From assembly GCF_018343715.1 (NCBI RefSeq), contig NZ_JAGYPL010000001.1, positions 62,001-126,000 on the forward strand: 64,000 bases of DNA, read 5' to 3'. A program made the translations under genes and the position numbers. Shown in pieces: positions 16,338 to 25,548 of the stretch. Numbering within the stretch: the stretch's first letter is position 1; each line of letters opens with the position of its first letter. Source of the DNA: Bacillus sp. FJAT-49711 (GTDB taxonomy: Bacteria; Bacillota; Bacilli; Bacillales; Bacillaceae_C). Under the pieces are notes generated by a model. It made no database searches. It was not told where the DNA came from and saw nothing but the letters and a program-made list of their open reading frames with translations.

Positions 16338-18665
16338 ATGTCCTGGTTGAAAAAAATACTAGCAAAAATAACTATGGAAGAGTCTGAAGAAGAATATATA
16401 CCTAAATCTAACCATGTTTTCCAACATACAGAAATGGATACTCGAATGAAGTATCAATACCCAAAAGGTCCATTTCGCTTTCCATTAATTGAAGATCCTC
16501 CGCGAAGAAATGAAAATAAGTCTATGCGAACGAATGAAGATAGAATTACCAAAAATCGCACAAATATATCAGAACTACATGTTAGAAGAACAAAGCAAAA
16601 TCCTCAAAATGTTGAAAAGGATAAGGCGAACCAACAAAAAGCAAAACAAAAAAAGGTCGAAAGCAAAAAAATTGAACCCATTAATAATCAACCTTTTCGT
16701 GCGACAGAGATTCCGTCGCCAATATATGGATTTGAACGACCTGGAAAAAAGGAATTTGAATATGAACTGAATGATTCATTTTTGGAAATTCAAGAGGAGA
16801 ATAATGATACAAAATTAAATGATGATGTTTTAGATAACTCCGAAGACACAATACTAGAGGATATAACGATAGAAGATATAAAAAAAGAAGACGCAACAAT
16901 AGAAGACACAACAATAGAAGATATAACAATAGTTGAAGATAATGCATGCAGCGACGTAGGTAATAATTATGAGGTTTCTGCGGTAGATAGCGAACCCGTT
17001 CATTTAGTAATTGAACAGCAAGAAGATGAAAAGGAACCCGAAAATAGCGAAGAACACATATTAGAGAGTGAAGCTCCACGTCAAAGATCACATTTGCCTT
17101 TTAATGTTTTAATGCTAAAAAAAGATAAAGAAAAATGGCAACAAAAACAACTAGAGTTAAATAAGAGGGAAGAGATGCCAGAACCAATTCAGATGGCGAG
17201 ATCTGAAACGGCTTCGGCAATTCAGGAATCAAATACGGAAACAGGATCATACCATTTTCCTGCAATAAGTCTGTTGCAGCCACCTATCATAAAGTCGGAA
17301 AACAGACAATGGCTGGATGAGCAAAAGGAGTTGCTGAACGAAACACTTGCAAATTTTAATGTAAATGCTCATGTTGTTCATGTAAGTCAAGGACCAGCTG
17401 TCACAAGGTTTGAAGTTCAGCCTGAGCGGGGAGTGAAAGTAAGTAAGATCACAAATCTTAGCGACGATATCAAATTAAGTATGGCGGCAAAAGATATACG
17501 GATTGAAGCTCCGATTCCAGGGAAACGCTCAATAGGCATTGAAATTCCAAATCAAGAAAGTCGACCAGTACAAATTAGTGAAATTATTGCAAGTAAGGGA
17601 TTTGAACAAAACGAATCACCTCTTACTGCTGTTCTCGGCCTCGATATATCTGGTGCTCCTGTTGTAACTGATTTAAGAAGAATGCCCCATGGATTGATTG
17701 CTGGCGCTACAGGGTCCGGTAAAAGTGTTTGCATTAATTCTATTTTGATCAGCTTACTTTATAAAGCAAAGCCAGAGGAGCTTAAGCTATTGCTTATTGA
17801 TCCTAAAATGGTTGAACTCGCACCATACAACCATATTCCGCATCTCGTTAGTCCAGTAATAACGGATGTGAAAGCAGCAACAGCGGCTTTAAAATGGGCA
17901 GTAGACGAGATGGAACGTCGGTATGAATTGTTTTCTCATGCAAGTGTTCGGGACATTAGCCGTTTTAACGAGGTGGCTATGGAAAGGGGGCATTATAGCG
18001 ATAAGCTGCCGTATATCGTTGTTGTGATTGACGAGCTAGCCGACTTAATGATGATGGCACCCACAGATGTTGAGGAATCCATCTGCCGTATAGCTCAAAA
18101 GGCTAGAGCATGTGGAATTCATTTAATTATTGCTACACAGCGACCTTCTGTTGATGTCATCACTGGTTTAATTAAAGCAAACGTACCAACGAGAATTGCT
18201 TTTTCCGTTTCATCTCAAGTGGATTCTCGTACAATTATTGATATAAGCGGAGCAGAAAAACTGCTCGGTAGAGGTGACATGTTATTTTTAGGAAGTGGTT
18301 CATCCAAGCCAGTTAGACTTCAAGGCACTTTTGTTTCAGACCATGAAATTGATCGTATAGTTGAATTTGTACGAACTCAAGGAAAACCTAACTATATGTT
18401 TGAGCAGGAAGAATTATTGAAAAGAGCGCAAGTACAAGAGGATGAAGATGAACTGTTTTTCGAATCATGTGATTTCGTTGTCAATCAAGGAAGTGCCTCA
18501 ACTTCTCTGCTTCAAAGACAATTTAGAATTGGTTATAATCGTGCTGCAAGATTAATTTTGATGATGGAGCAACAAGGAATCATTTCTGAAGCAAAAGGAA
18601 GTAAGCCTAGAGATGTTTTAATTAATGAACGAGAACTAAAAGTATTAAAAGATTCTCTAGTATAA
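16338..18665 (+). CDS. sftA: DNA translocase SftA (FtsK/SpoIIIE family)
   Basis: 775 residues. There are no membrane segments, which separates SftA from SpoIIIE. The N-terminal 300 residues are charged and disordered, with an acidic repeat of TIED/TIED-like units around residues 170-200. Then come the FtsK alpha/beta motor (Walker A GATGSGKS at 456-463; LLLIDPKMVELAPYNHIPHL; VVVIDELADLMMM) and a C-terminal winged-helix gamma domain (SLLQRQFRIGYNRAARL) that reads polar DNA motifs. SftA moves chromosome arms away from the closing septum during vegetative growth. It is followed by murC as in B. subtilis. Confidence 0.95.
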   Translation: MSWLKKILAKITMEESEEEYIPKSNHVFQHTEMDTRMKYQYPKGPFRFPLIEDPPRRNENKSMRTNEDRITKNRTNISELHVRRTKQNPQNVEKDKANQQKAKQKKVESKKIEPINNQPFRATEIPSPIYGFERPGKKEFEYELNDSFLEIQEENNDTKLNDDVLDNSEDTILEDITIEDIKKEDATIEDTTIEDITIVEDNACSDVGNNYEVSAVDSEPVHLVIEQQEDEKEPENSEEHILESEAPRQRSHLPFNVLMLKKDKEKWQQKQLELNKREEMPEPIQMARSETASAIQESNTETGSYHFPAISLLQPPIIKSENRQWLDEQKELLNETLANFNVNAHVVHVSQGPAVTRFEVQPERGVKVSKITNLSDDIKLSMAAKDIRIEAPIPGKRSIGIEIPNQESRPVQISEIIASKGFEQNESPLTAVLGLDISGAPVVTDLRRMPHGLIAGATGSGKSVCINSILISLLYKAKPEELKLLLIDPKMVELAPYNHIPHLVSPVITDVKAATAALKWAVDEMERRYELFSHASVRDISRFNEVAMERGHYSDKLPYIVVVIDELADLMMMAPTDVEESICRIAQKARACGIHLIIATQRPSVDVITGLIKANVPTRIAFSVSSQVDSRTIIDISGAEKLLGRGDMLFLGSGSSKPVRLQGTFVSDHEIDRIVEFVRTQGKPNYMFEQEELLKRAQVQEDEDELFFESCDFVVNQGSASTSLLQRQFRIGYNRAARLILMMEQQGIISEAKGSKPRDVLINERELKVLKDSLV

Positions 18666-18723
18666 CTGGGCTGAAAATGTTATTCTTATTTTTGAATGTT
18701 TTTATGTTTTGTTTTATGACAAA

Positions 18724-18752
18724 TGGTCAATACACATAATCAATGTTATAAT
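18724..18752 (+). promoter_or_regulatory. Candidate SigA promoter for murC
   Basis: TGGTCA (18724-18729), 17-bp spacer, TATAAT (18747-18752). The -10 box is perfect and the -35 box has two mismatches. It lies 155 bp before murC, and a CTTGCC/GGCAAG hairpin follows at about 18803-18826. The 241-bp gap holds nothing else recognisable. Confidence 0.55.
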
Positions 18753-18906
18753 GACTAAATACAAAATATCATAAACATTTTATGCTTTTACATACTAATC
18801 TTCTTGCCGCTAATAATAATGGCAAGGATTGATAAAAGCGACTTGAGCAAAATGTAGTTATTCATCATATGATGCAAATAGACAGACGATTGTTGGAGGT
18901 TCAAAT

Positions 18907-20226
18907 ATGACTGTATACCATTTCGTAGGTATTAAGGGCTCTGGTATGAGCGCACTTGCACAAATTCTTCACGATATGGGATATAAAGTGCAAGGCTCGG
19001 ATGTGGGGAAGTATTTTTTCACTCAAGCAGCTCTTGAGGACTCAAAAATAAAAATATTACCATTTCAGCGCGAAAATATTACTCAAGGCATGACGGTTAT
19101 TGCCGGAAATGCTTTTCCAGATACGCATGAAGAAATTGATGAAGCATTGAAACAAGGAATCCCTGTTATAAGATACCATGCATTCCTAGGAGAATTTATG
19201 AATAAGTTCACTAGTATTGCCGTTACTGGATCTCACGGGAAAACTTCCACAACAGGGCTGCTTTCCCATGTCATGGGTGGTGCAAAGCCTACTTCTTATC
19301 TAATTGGTGATGGAACTGGAAGTGGAGTGAAAGATGCGGAATACTTTGTGTTTGAAGCTTGCGAGTATCGAAGACATTTCCTTTCTTATTTTCCGGATTA
19401 TGCCATTATGACAAATATCGATTTTGATCATCCAGATTATTTTTCTAATATTGATGACGTATATTCAGCTTTTCAACAGCTGGCTATGCAAGTAAATAAA
19501 GCAATTATTGCCTTTGGGGATGATGATCAGCTCCAAAAAATACAAGCTGAGGTACCTGTAATATTTTATGGTTTTGGGAATGGAAATGACTTCCAAGCTC
19601 GGAATCTTCAAAAATCCACAAGTGGTACAAAATTTGATGTTTTTGTACGTAACCATTTTTATGCGTCTTTTGAAATTCCCACCTTTGGTGACCATAATGT
19701 ATTAAATGCTTTATCGGTTATTGCGTTATGTCATTATGAGGAAATCAATGTAGAAGTGCTTCAAAGTCAATTGAAGACATTTGGCGGAGTTAAGCGTCGT
19801 TTTACTGAAAAAGTAATCGGCAATCAAGTATTGGTTGATGATTATGCTCATCACCCAGTTGAAATTAAGGCCACCATTAATGCAGCTCGTCAAAAATACC
19901 CAAATAGTCAAATTGTCGCAGTATTTCAGCCGCATACATTTACACGCACCCAAACGTTTTTACAGGAATTTGGTGAAAGCTTAGGGGAAGCAGATAAGGT
20001 ATATTTATGTGAAATTTTTGGTTCTGCTCGGGAAAATCATGGGAAGTTATCTATTAATGATTTAAAAGCAAAAATTGATGGAGCGGAAATCTTACATGAA
20101 GAGGATACTTCTCCACTTTTAATGCTAAATAACTCCGTGTTACTCTTTATGGGAGCTGGGGATATACAAAAGTTTCAATTAGCTTACGAGGGTCTTTTAC
20201 AACAGCAATTGAAAAAAGCACAATAA
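18907..20226 (+). CDS. murC: UDP-N-acetylmuramate--L-alanine ligase
   Basis: 439 residues, normal length. MurC adds the first amino acid (L-Ala) to UDP-MurNAc with ATP in the cytoplasm. Visible: N-terminal nucleotide-sugar loop [14 protein letters not shown] loop GSHGKTST at 108-115, central motif [11 protein letters not shown], and the C-terminal ligase domain with [14 protein letters not shown]. Ribosome site TTGGAGG precedes the ATG. The position between sftA and ytxG is conserved in Bacillus. A dispersed repeat begins right after the stop. Confidence 0.95.
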   Translation: MTVYHFVGIKGSGMSALAQILHDMGYKVQGSDVGKYFFTQAALEDSKIKILPFQRENITQGMTVIAGNAFPDTHEEIDEALKQGIPVIRYHAFLGEFMNKFTSIAVTGSHGKTSTTGLLSHVMGGAKPTSYLIGDGTGSGVKDAEYFVFEACEYRRHFLSYFPDYAIMTNIDFDHPDYFSNIDDVYSAFQQLAMQVNKAIIAFGDDDQLQKIQAEVPVIFYGFGNGNDFQARNLQKSTSGTKFDVFVRNHFYASFEIPTFGDHNVLNALSVIALCHYEEINVEVLQSQLKTFGGVKRRFTEKVIGNQVLVDDYAHHPVEIKATINAARQKYPNSQIVAVFQPHTFTRTQTFLQEFGESLGEADKVYLCEIFGSARENHGKLSINDLKAKIDGAEILHEEDTSPLLMLNNSVLLFMGAGDIQKFQLAYEGLLQQQLKKAQ

Positions 20227-20231
20227 AACGA

Positions 20232-20445
20232 AAAGCTAAAGCGCCTTGGAGTGGAAGGAAGGCTAAAACTGCAACGTCCTATCGCTTCGCCTCCACTAGT
20301 ACATCCGTGTACGTTGCACCGCCTTCCTGACCCGCATCCTGTGGGCCTCAGACAAGCAAATGTTCTGAGTCAATAAAAGTCCGGTTTTTGACATTTGTTG
20401 ACTCAGGTTATTTGACCTCGAGGGGCTGGGCGCTCAAGCTGAACA
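20232..20445. repeat. Dispersed intergenic repeat after murC
   Basis: About 210 bp starting AGCTAAAGCGCCTTGGAG and ending with GGGCGCTCAAGCTGAAC. It shares the CCTCGAGGGGCT segment with the repeat at 28630-28873. Inside are CTGAGTCAA and TTGACTCAG as an inverted pair. The remainder of the 436-bp gap up to ytxG (20446-20662) holds only an AT-rich leader. Confidence 0.6.
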
Positions 20446-20662
20446 AATGACATACGAATAAGGGGTTGCCCCTCTGGCCTTGTACTAGCAAGACTTTGGG
20501 TCAGCCTCTTTTTGTATTATTGGAATACTTCATTTTAAATAAGTGAATTATAATACATAATTAAGAAGGATATCATCCCTGTTATAACGAAGTATAAATT
20601 TATCTGTTTATGTATTGTTAAACAAGGGTAAAGTGAATTGTACATTAGGAGGTGCTGCATAC

Positions 20663-21148
20663 ATGCAGATTATTTTATATTTAAGTGTGGCATTAATTGC
20701 AATTGCGTTTTTTATTCTAGTCTTGAGTTTAACTAAAACTTTAAAAGCTATGAAAGAAACGCTGGAAAGTGTTTCGCATACACTGGATGGGCTGGAATCG
20801 CAGCTAAAGGGTGTTACAGGTGAAACAACAATGCTACTACATAAAACAAATGTCCTAGCGGACGATATTCAAGGAAAAGTAGAGAAGTTGGATACTGTCG
20901 TTCATGCAGTTCAAGGAGTAGGAAGTACGATCCAAGATATGAATGACTCGCTTCGAAAAGTATCTACATCTGTATCATCGGCAATGGTTAGGAATCAAGA
21001 TAAAGTCGCCCAAGTAGTACAATGGGGTGCAGTCGTTAAAGAGTTAAAAGATAAATGGTTTGGTGAAAAAAACAAACATGATGAGAAAAAACCATTTGAT
21101 TCTGAAGTGAAAATCCACACCCATCAACTTGAACGTAGTAATAGCTAA
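20663..21148 (+). CDS. ytxG: DUF948 membrane protein YtxG
   Basis: 161 residues from the ATG at 20663, which follows AGGAGGTG; an in-frame upstream ATG at 20615 lacks a ribosome site. One N-terminal membrane helix ([20 protein letters not shown]) is followed by a long coiled-coil region and a charged tail. It matches DUF948/YtxG, a general-stress (SigB/SigH-linked in B. subtilis) protein of unknown action. It is followed 31 bp later by ytxH, the usual pair. Confidence 0.85.
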   Translation: MQIILYLSVALIAIAFFILVLSLTKTLKAMKETLESVSHTLDGLESQLKGVTGETTMLLHKTNVLADDIQGKVEKLDTVVHAVQGVGSTIQDMNDSLRKVSTSVSSAMVRNQDKVAQVVQWGAVVKELKDKWFGEKNKHDEKKPFDSEVKIHTHQLERSNS

Positions 21149-21179
21149 AAAAGTAAATAAAAGGATGGAGGATGATATT

Positions 21180-21695
21180 ATGAGTAATAATCAAAACAAT
21201 ACTGGCAATTTCATGACTGGGATTATCGTAGGGAGTCTTGTAGGTGCAGTTACTGCATTATTAATGGCTCCAAAATCGGGGAAAGAACTGCGAACAGATA
21301 TCAATAGCCAAGTGGAAGCTTTAAAAGAAAAGTCTGGTGAATGGAAAGAAACTGTAATGGAAAAGGGATCTGAAATCAGCTCGACAGCTATGGAAAAAAC
21401 GAATCAGCTTCGCCAAGTAGCGATGGAAAAAGGCAATACGGTAGTAGAAGTCGTGAAGGATAAAGCAGATCAACTCCGAACTGCTACAAACAATGCGACT
21501 GATCAACTATCAGAAGAAACAAAGGATATGACGGATGGATGGAGAAAAACAGTGCACGAAGCAACTGATGACATGGCGGATCAAGCGAAAGAAAACATAG
21601 ATGAGGTGCAAGCCCAGTCAAAAAGTTCTACCGATGAAGTTTCTGAAAAAGCGAAAGAAATGGCAGAGCAAATAAACAACTCGATGAATGAGTAG
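21180..21695 (+). CDS. ytxH: General stress protein YtxH
   Basis: 171 residues. Start ATG 21180 follows a GGAGG site. The family core is seen at the N-terminus (FMTGIIVGSLVGAVTALLMA, then PKSGKELR). The rest is a long amphipathic helix made of imperfect repeats such as MEKTNQLRQVAMEKGN, reminiscent of LEA/apolipoprotein-like stress proteins. It is longer than B. subtilis YtxH because of these repeats. The partner gene is ytxG. In B. subtilis ytxJ and aroA follow; both are missing here. Confidence 0.85.
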   Translation: MSNNQNNTGNFMTGIIVGSLVGAVTALLMAPKSGKELRTDINSQVEALKEKSGEWKETVMEKGSEISSTAMEKTNQLRQVAMEKGNTVVEVVKDKADQLRTATNNATDQLSEETKDMTDGWRKTVHEATDDMADQAKENIDEVQAQSKSSTDEVSEKAKEMAEQINNSMNE

Positions 21696-21742
21696 GAAAA
21701 GCGGAAGGCGCTGCAGCTAGACAATAACAATAACGAAAATAG

Positions 21743-21783
21743 GGGCTTCCAAAAAGTCATAGTAGTCGACTTTTTGGAAGCCC
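21743..21783. terminator. Long perfect hairpin after ytxH
   Basis: GGGCTTCCAAAAAGTC (21743-21758) pairs perfectly over 16 bp with GACTTTTTGGAAGCCC (21768-21783). There is no true T run after it, so it may stop transcription weakly or protect the mRNA end. A fragment of a dispersed repeat (AAGCGGAAGGCGCTGCAGCT) lies just before it at about 21698-21717. The remaining 230 bp to the next stop codon hold nothing recognised. Confidence 0.6.
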
Positions 21784-22014
21784 TCATTTAATTTAGCCCT
21801 CTTTGATACCTGAACTGTTCATTTCTGCTGCTGGATCGCTTTTTCCGCGAGATATAGGGAATTTCCTCGGAAACGGGATCTCCCCAGCCAAGTATTCCCA
21901 CAGGGCTCTCACACTCTATCCTCTACAATCAACATTGTGCCAAGATTAATTATGTGCATTTTACTGGAGAGTAATGCTTTGTTTTATTGCAGTGATTTGT
22001 TAGACAGAAAGTCC

Positions 22015-24174
22015 TTATTTATCATAAGTTACAGTCGGCCAAACAATTTCTAAATGATCACCATTTTGAATGGGCGAGTAAAAAGTGGCTTCTTCATTAT
22101 TTAATAAAATCGAGAAATTGCCTGATGCGTTTTTCGGTTTATTTACTTCTACAAAATTAAAAATATCTTGGAAAATAAAAGTTGATTCACTCGCTTCATT
22201 CCATTCAATATGGTCTCCTGAAAACAATTCTTCCTCTTGTTTTAATATCTCTCCATTACGTTTATATTCGCCAGCTGTTTTAGATATAGTAATTTTTTCA
22301 TCATTAAAAAAAACAGTAATAGATCGTTTTAACAAATGCCCCATAGATGAAGCCAAATTACTAATCGTTGGCGTCATTTTCCTAGCAATGTTTACATCAA
22401 TGTTCGAAGAAAGTGTTTCATTTTCAGTTGTACGCCGGCCATTTAGTCGAATTTCGCCCGAAAAATTAGGAATAACCTTTTCTTTGCCGTTAATATACAG
22501 CTTAAAAGGATGGAGGACGTTTAGTAATTCATTTAAATTCAAGGTCGAAAGCAGCTCGGAAATAGAATCTGGAATATCAACCTTAATGCTGTCACGGTCA
22601 CTAATCTTATCATTGAGTGAAGCCTTCTTACCATTTATCTTGATTATGGCAGCGATATTGTATGACTTTCCATTAATCACAGCATGCTTTTTAGGAATTT
22701 CATCAATTAGATCTCTTATTCTAATATGTGATTGTTCACCATCTGCTCCTTTTTGAGCAATAATTTCATCACCATTTGTAATCTGATCTTCTAAACTACA
22801 TTCTTTTCCATTTTTTAATAGAATAGGAGGTTCACCATATGAGCCGGGAATCGTAACTTGCTGACCATTCATTGTTACAAATATAGCCATTCCAGGTTTT
22901 CCGTAAAGTTTATTAATTAAAATGCCTGAGGCAAGAATACAGTCGCCAACCGTTAAATCCTTTACTTCAAACATACGAGTAGTTTGATTATTTACCATAA
23001 CAGTAACATATTGGATCGGTGATTTTCGAGCTGAGATAGCGATGCCAATTGGTGTAATATGTTCAGGCCCACCGGGAATATGTTCGGCAAAGGTTAAACC
23101 TTGAATGGCTTCTGCTCCTCTAATCGCCACTCTATTTTCAGGTAAATTTAACATTCCAGCCAATCTTTTTGGCAGTTCGGGAGTTTTGCTTCCTCCTCCA
23201 ACAAGCATAACGGCTTTTGGAGGTTGTCCGTTATTTAATTCTCTAATCTCCATACTAATTTCTTTAGAAAGCTTATCAATAGCAGGTGAAATCTGTTTAA
23301 CGACATCTACTTTAGATAATTCATTTTCGAAACCGAGTATATCATGAACAGTAATGGCGTCATTCTCCCAAAGCTCTCTTTTCGCTTGTTCAGCATCTGG
23401 AAAATCAAGGAGGAGATGATCACTAATCGCTTCCGTAATTTCATCACCCGCGGTCGGAACCATCCCATAGGCGACAACTGTTCCGGCATTTGTAATCGCG
23501 ATATCGGATGTTCCAGCACCTATATCAACAAGAGCCACATTTAGCCTCCTCATCGAAACAGGTACAAGAACATTAATAGCCGCAATCGGCTCCAATGTAA
23601 GAGCATCAAGCTCTAAATCAGCTCTTTGCAAAGCCTTTATGAGAGAATCTACCACAACCCGAGGTAAGAATGTAGCAATTATTTCTACTGAAGCTTCGTC
23701 ACCTTGTTGATCAATTAAATTCCCTATGAGCTGATCATCAATAAAATAATGGAGTACAGAGTAACCTACACAATAATAGGATTGAAAGTTTTCGATCGCT
23801 TGCTGTTCCGCAGCAATCGCTTGAGCATTTTGGACTGCGGCTAGCTCCAGATAAAGGATATCCTCTTGACTGATGATCGGCTTGCCTTTTATATTCACTA
23901 TGGCTTTTGCACGCTCTGTTTTCAATGAGCGTCCAGCAGCAGCTACACAAACCTTAGAGAGCTTTCCATATGTTTTTTCTAATAGCTCTTTTACTTCTTT
24001 AATAACATATGAGACCGCTTGTATATCATGAATTTGTCCATCGACCATCGCTCTCGCTTTATGCTCTTTTACAACTAAATCTAAAACTTTATATTTTTCC
24101 TCGTTCTCTTCAAGGATGAGTCCTACAACAGAACGAGTACCGATATCTAATGCAAAAATCTTATTGTTTTGCAC
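22015..24174 (-). CDS. FtsA/PilM-like actin-fold protein with long repetitive C-terminus
   Basis: 719 residues. Residues 1-385 match the FtsA/PilM actin-like fold: phosphate-1 ALDIGTRSVVGLI, phosphate-2 LVDIGAGTSDIAI (about 216-228) and adenosine loop MLVGGGSKTPELP (about 323-335). Residues 425-715 hold about five repeats of a short unit with an NG turn, a hydrophobic strand and a GD.I end, unlike FtsA (which is about 440 residues and ends in a membrane helix). Start GTG at 24174 after AAGGTGA. It is encoded opposite to ytxGH and ccpA. Similar long proteins are annotated FtsA-like in other Bacillus; the function is not known to me. A second, true ftsA would be expected elsewhere in the genome. 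Confidence 0.75.
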   Translation of the reverse strand: MQNNKIFALDIGTRSVVGLILEENEEKYKVLDLVVKEHKARAMVDGQIHDIQAVSYVIKEVKELLEKTYGKLSKVCVAAAGRSLKTERAKAIVNIKGKPIISQEDILYLELAAVQNAQAIAAEQQAIENFQSYYCVGYSVLHYFIDDQLIGNLIDQQGDEASVEIIATFLPRVVVDSLIKALQRADLELDALTLEPIAAINVLVPVSMRRLNVALVDIGAGTSDIAITNAGTVVAYGMVPTAGDEITEAISDHLLLDFPDAEQAKRELWENDAITVHDILGFENELSKVDVVKQISPAIDKLSKEISMEIRELNNGQPPKAVMLVGGGSKTPELPKRLAGMLNLPENRVAIRGAEAIQGLTFAEHIPGGPEHITPIGIAISARKSPIQYVTVMVNNQTTRMFEVKDLTVGDCILASGILINKLYGKPGMAIFVTMNGQQVTIPGSYGEPPILLKNGKECSLEDQITNGDEIIAQKGADGEQSHIRIRDLIDEIPKKHAVINGKSYNIAAIIKINGKKASLNDKISDRDSIKVDIPDSISELLSTLNLNELLNVLHPFKLYINGKEKVIPNFSGEIRLNGRRTTENETLSSNIDVNIARKMTPTISNLASSMGHLLKRSITVFFNDEKITISKTAGEYKRNGEILKQEEELFSGDHIEWNEASESTFIFQDIFNFVEVNKPKNASGNFSILLNNEEATFYSPIQNGDHLEIVWPTVTYDK

Positions 24175-24364
24175 TGAAATTCACCTTCCAGAAAAGATAC
24201 AAATATGTATATACGCTATTTAAAAATGTATCATATCTTCGATGCGAAAAGAAGATTAAGAACCGACAAGTTTTCATCTATATCTCATAAATATGAAAAA
24301 AAAGGGTATATTTTGTATATATAAGTATAAATATGAAATATTTTTCACAAACAAGGGAAATAAT

Positions 24365-24393
24365 TTGCAGGTAGAGGCTCTGTATCGTATGAT
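24365..24393 (+). promoter_or_regulatory. Candidate SigA promoter for ccpA
   Basis: TTGCAG (24365-24370), 17-bp spacer, TATGAT (24388-24393), 70 bp before the ccpA start. The 285-bp divergent region is otherwise AT-rich and has no recognised operator. Confidence 0.5.
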
Positions 24394-24462
24394 TATTGAA
24401 GTATTATTAAACGGTTATTGATCGTTTTGTCGAAAGATGTAATAGAGGAGTGTGTGCTGTAA

Positions 24463-25464
24463 ATGAATGTAACAATATATGATGTTGCAAGAGAAGCAAA
24501 TGTATCGATGGCTACCGTTTCTAGGGTGGTTAATGGTAATCCCAATGTAAAGCCGACTACTAGAAAAAAGGTTTTAGAGGTAATTGACCGGTTAGAGTAT
24601 AGACCTAATGCAGTGGCAAGGGGTCTAGCTAGTAAAAAAACGACAACAGTGGGTGTGATCATTCCAGATATCTCTAGTATATTTTATGGAGAGTTAGCAC
24701 GTGGAATTGAAGACATCGCAACAATGTATAAATACAATATTATATTAAGTAATTCTGACCAAAACTTGAATAAAGAATTGCATCTTCTCAATACGATGCT
24801 CGGAAAGCAAGTGGATGGAATTGTCTTTATGGGCGGTAATATTAATGAGGAATTAAGAAACGAATTCAATCGTTCTCCAGTTCCAATCGTATTGGCGGGC
24901 TCCATTGAGGAGAATGAAGCTGTCCCTTCAGTCAATATTGATTACCGCCAAGCTGCCTTTGATGCTGTAACAGCATTTGTAAATAAAGGGCATAAAAGAA
25001 TTGCATATGCGATTGGTTCATTGAATGATACGATTAATCGAGATCAAAAACTAATTGGCTATAAAGAAGCCCTTGAAAAAGCAGGCTTGGAATACAATGA
25101 GGAATATGTTGTTGAAAGTGATGACTCATATGATTCTGGGCTTGAAGCTTGGGTAAAATTGAGCCAAATGGATGAGAAACCTACAGCGGTTGTAGCAGGA
25201 CATGATGAATTGGCGCTGGGGATTATGCATGGTGCACAGGATGAAGGATTGACTATTCCTAATGATTTGGAAGTTATTTCATCTGATGACACTAGACTTA
25301 CTTTAATGGTAAGGCCGCAGCTTACTTCTATTGTTCAGCCTTTATATGATATAGGAGCAGTTGCCATGAGATTGTTGACAAAGTTAATGAATAAAGAGAA
25401 AGTAGACGAGCAAACCGTTGTTCTTCCTCATCGTATTGAATATCGAGGTACAACAAAAGACTAA
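24463..25464 (+). CDS. ccpA: Catabolite control protein A
   Basis: 333 residues, LacI/GalR family. The N-terminal helix-turn-helix and hinge ([20 protein letters not shown], then [15 protein letters not shown]) match CcpA, as does the core ([20 protein letters not shown]). With HPr-Ser46-P it binds cre sites and controls carbon catabolite repression and activation. Location next to acuCBA and acsA is as in B. subtilis, where CcpA represses the acetate/acetoin genes. Ribosome site GGAGTG. It ends 50 bp before the bidirectional terminator shared with acuC. Confidence 0.95.
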   Translation: MNVTIYDVAREANVSMATVSRVVNGNPNVKPTTRKKVLEVIDRLEYRPNAVARGLASKKTTTVGVIIPDISSIFYGELARGIEDIATMYKYNIILSNSDQNLNKELHLLNTMLGKQVDGIVFMGGNINEELRNEFNRSPVPIVLAGSIEENEAVPSVNIDYRQAAFDAVTAFVNKGHKRIAYAIGSLNDTINRDQKLIGYKEALEKAGLEYNEEYVVESDDSYDSGLEAWVKLSQMDEKPTAVVAGHDELALGIMHGAQDEGLTIPNDLEVISSDDTRLTLMVRPQLTSIVQPLYDIGAVAMRLLTKLMNKEKVDEQTVVLPHRIEYRGTTKD

Positions 25465-25515
25465 TAAAGAAAAGCTGGGCTATGTCACTCTACAAGATGT
25501 CTTATGCTAGAAAGG

Positions 25516-25548
25516 AAAAACGGGCTAATCAGACTTGCCCGTTTTTTT
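25516..25548. terminator. Bidirectional terminator, ccpA/acuC
   Basis: AAAAACGGGC (25516-25525) pairs with GCCCGTTTTT (25537-25546), followed by T residues. The last codons and stop of acuC (25529-25531) lie in the loop. Confidence 0.85.

Noticed and set aside
22085-22756. 223-codon plus-strand frame opposite the FtsA-like gene
   Set aside because: The minus-strand protein has recognisable actin-fold motifs and repeats; the plus frame is Ser/Leu-rich antisense text.
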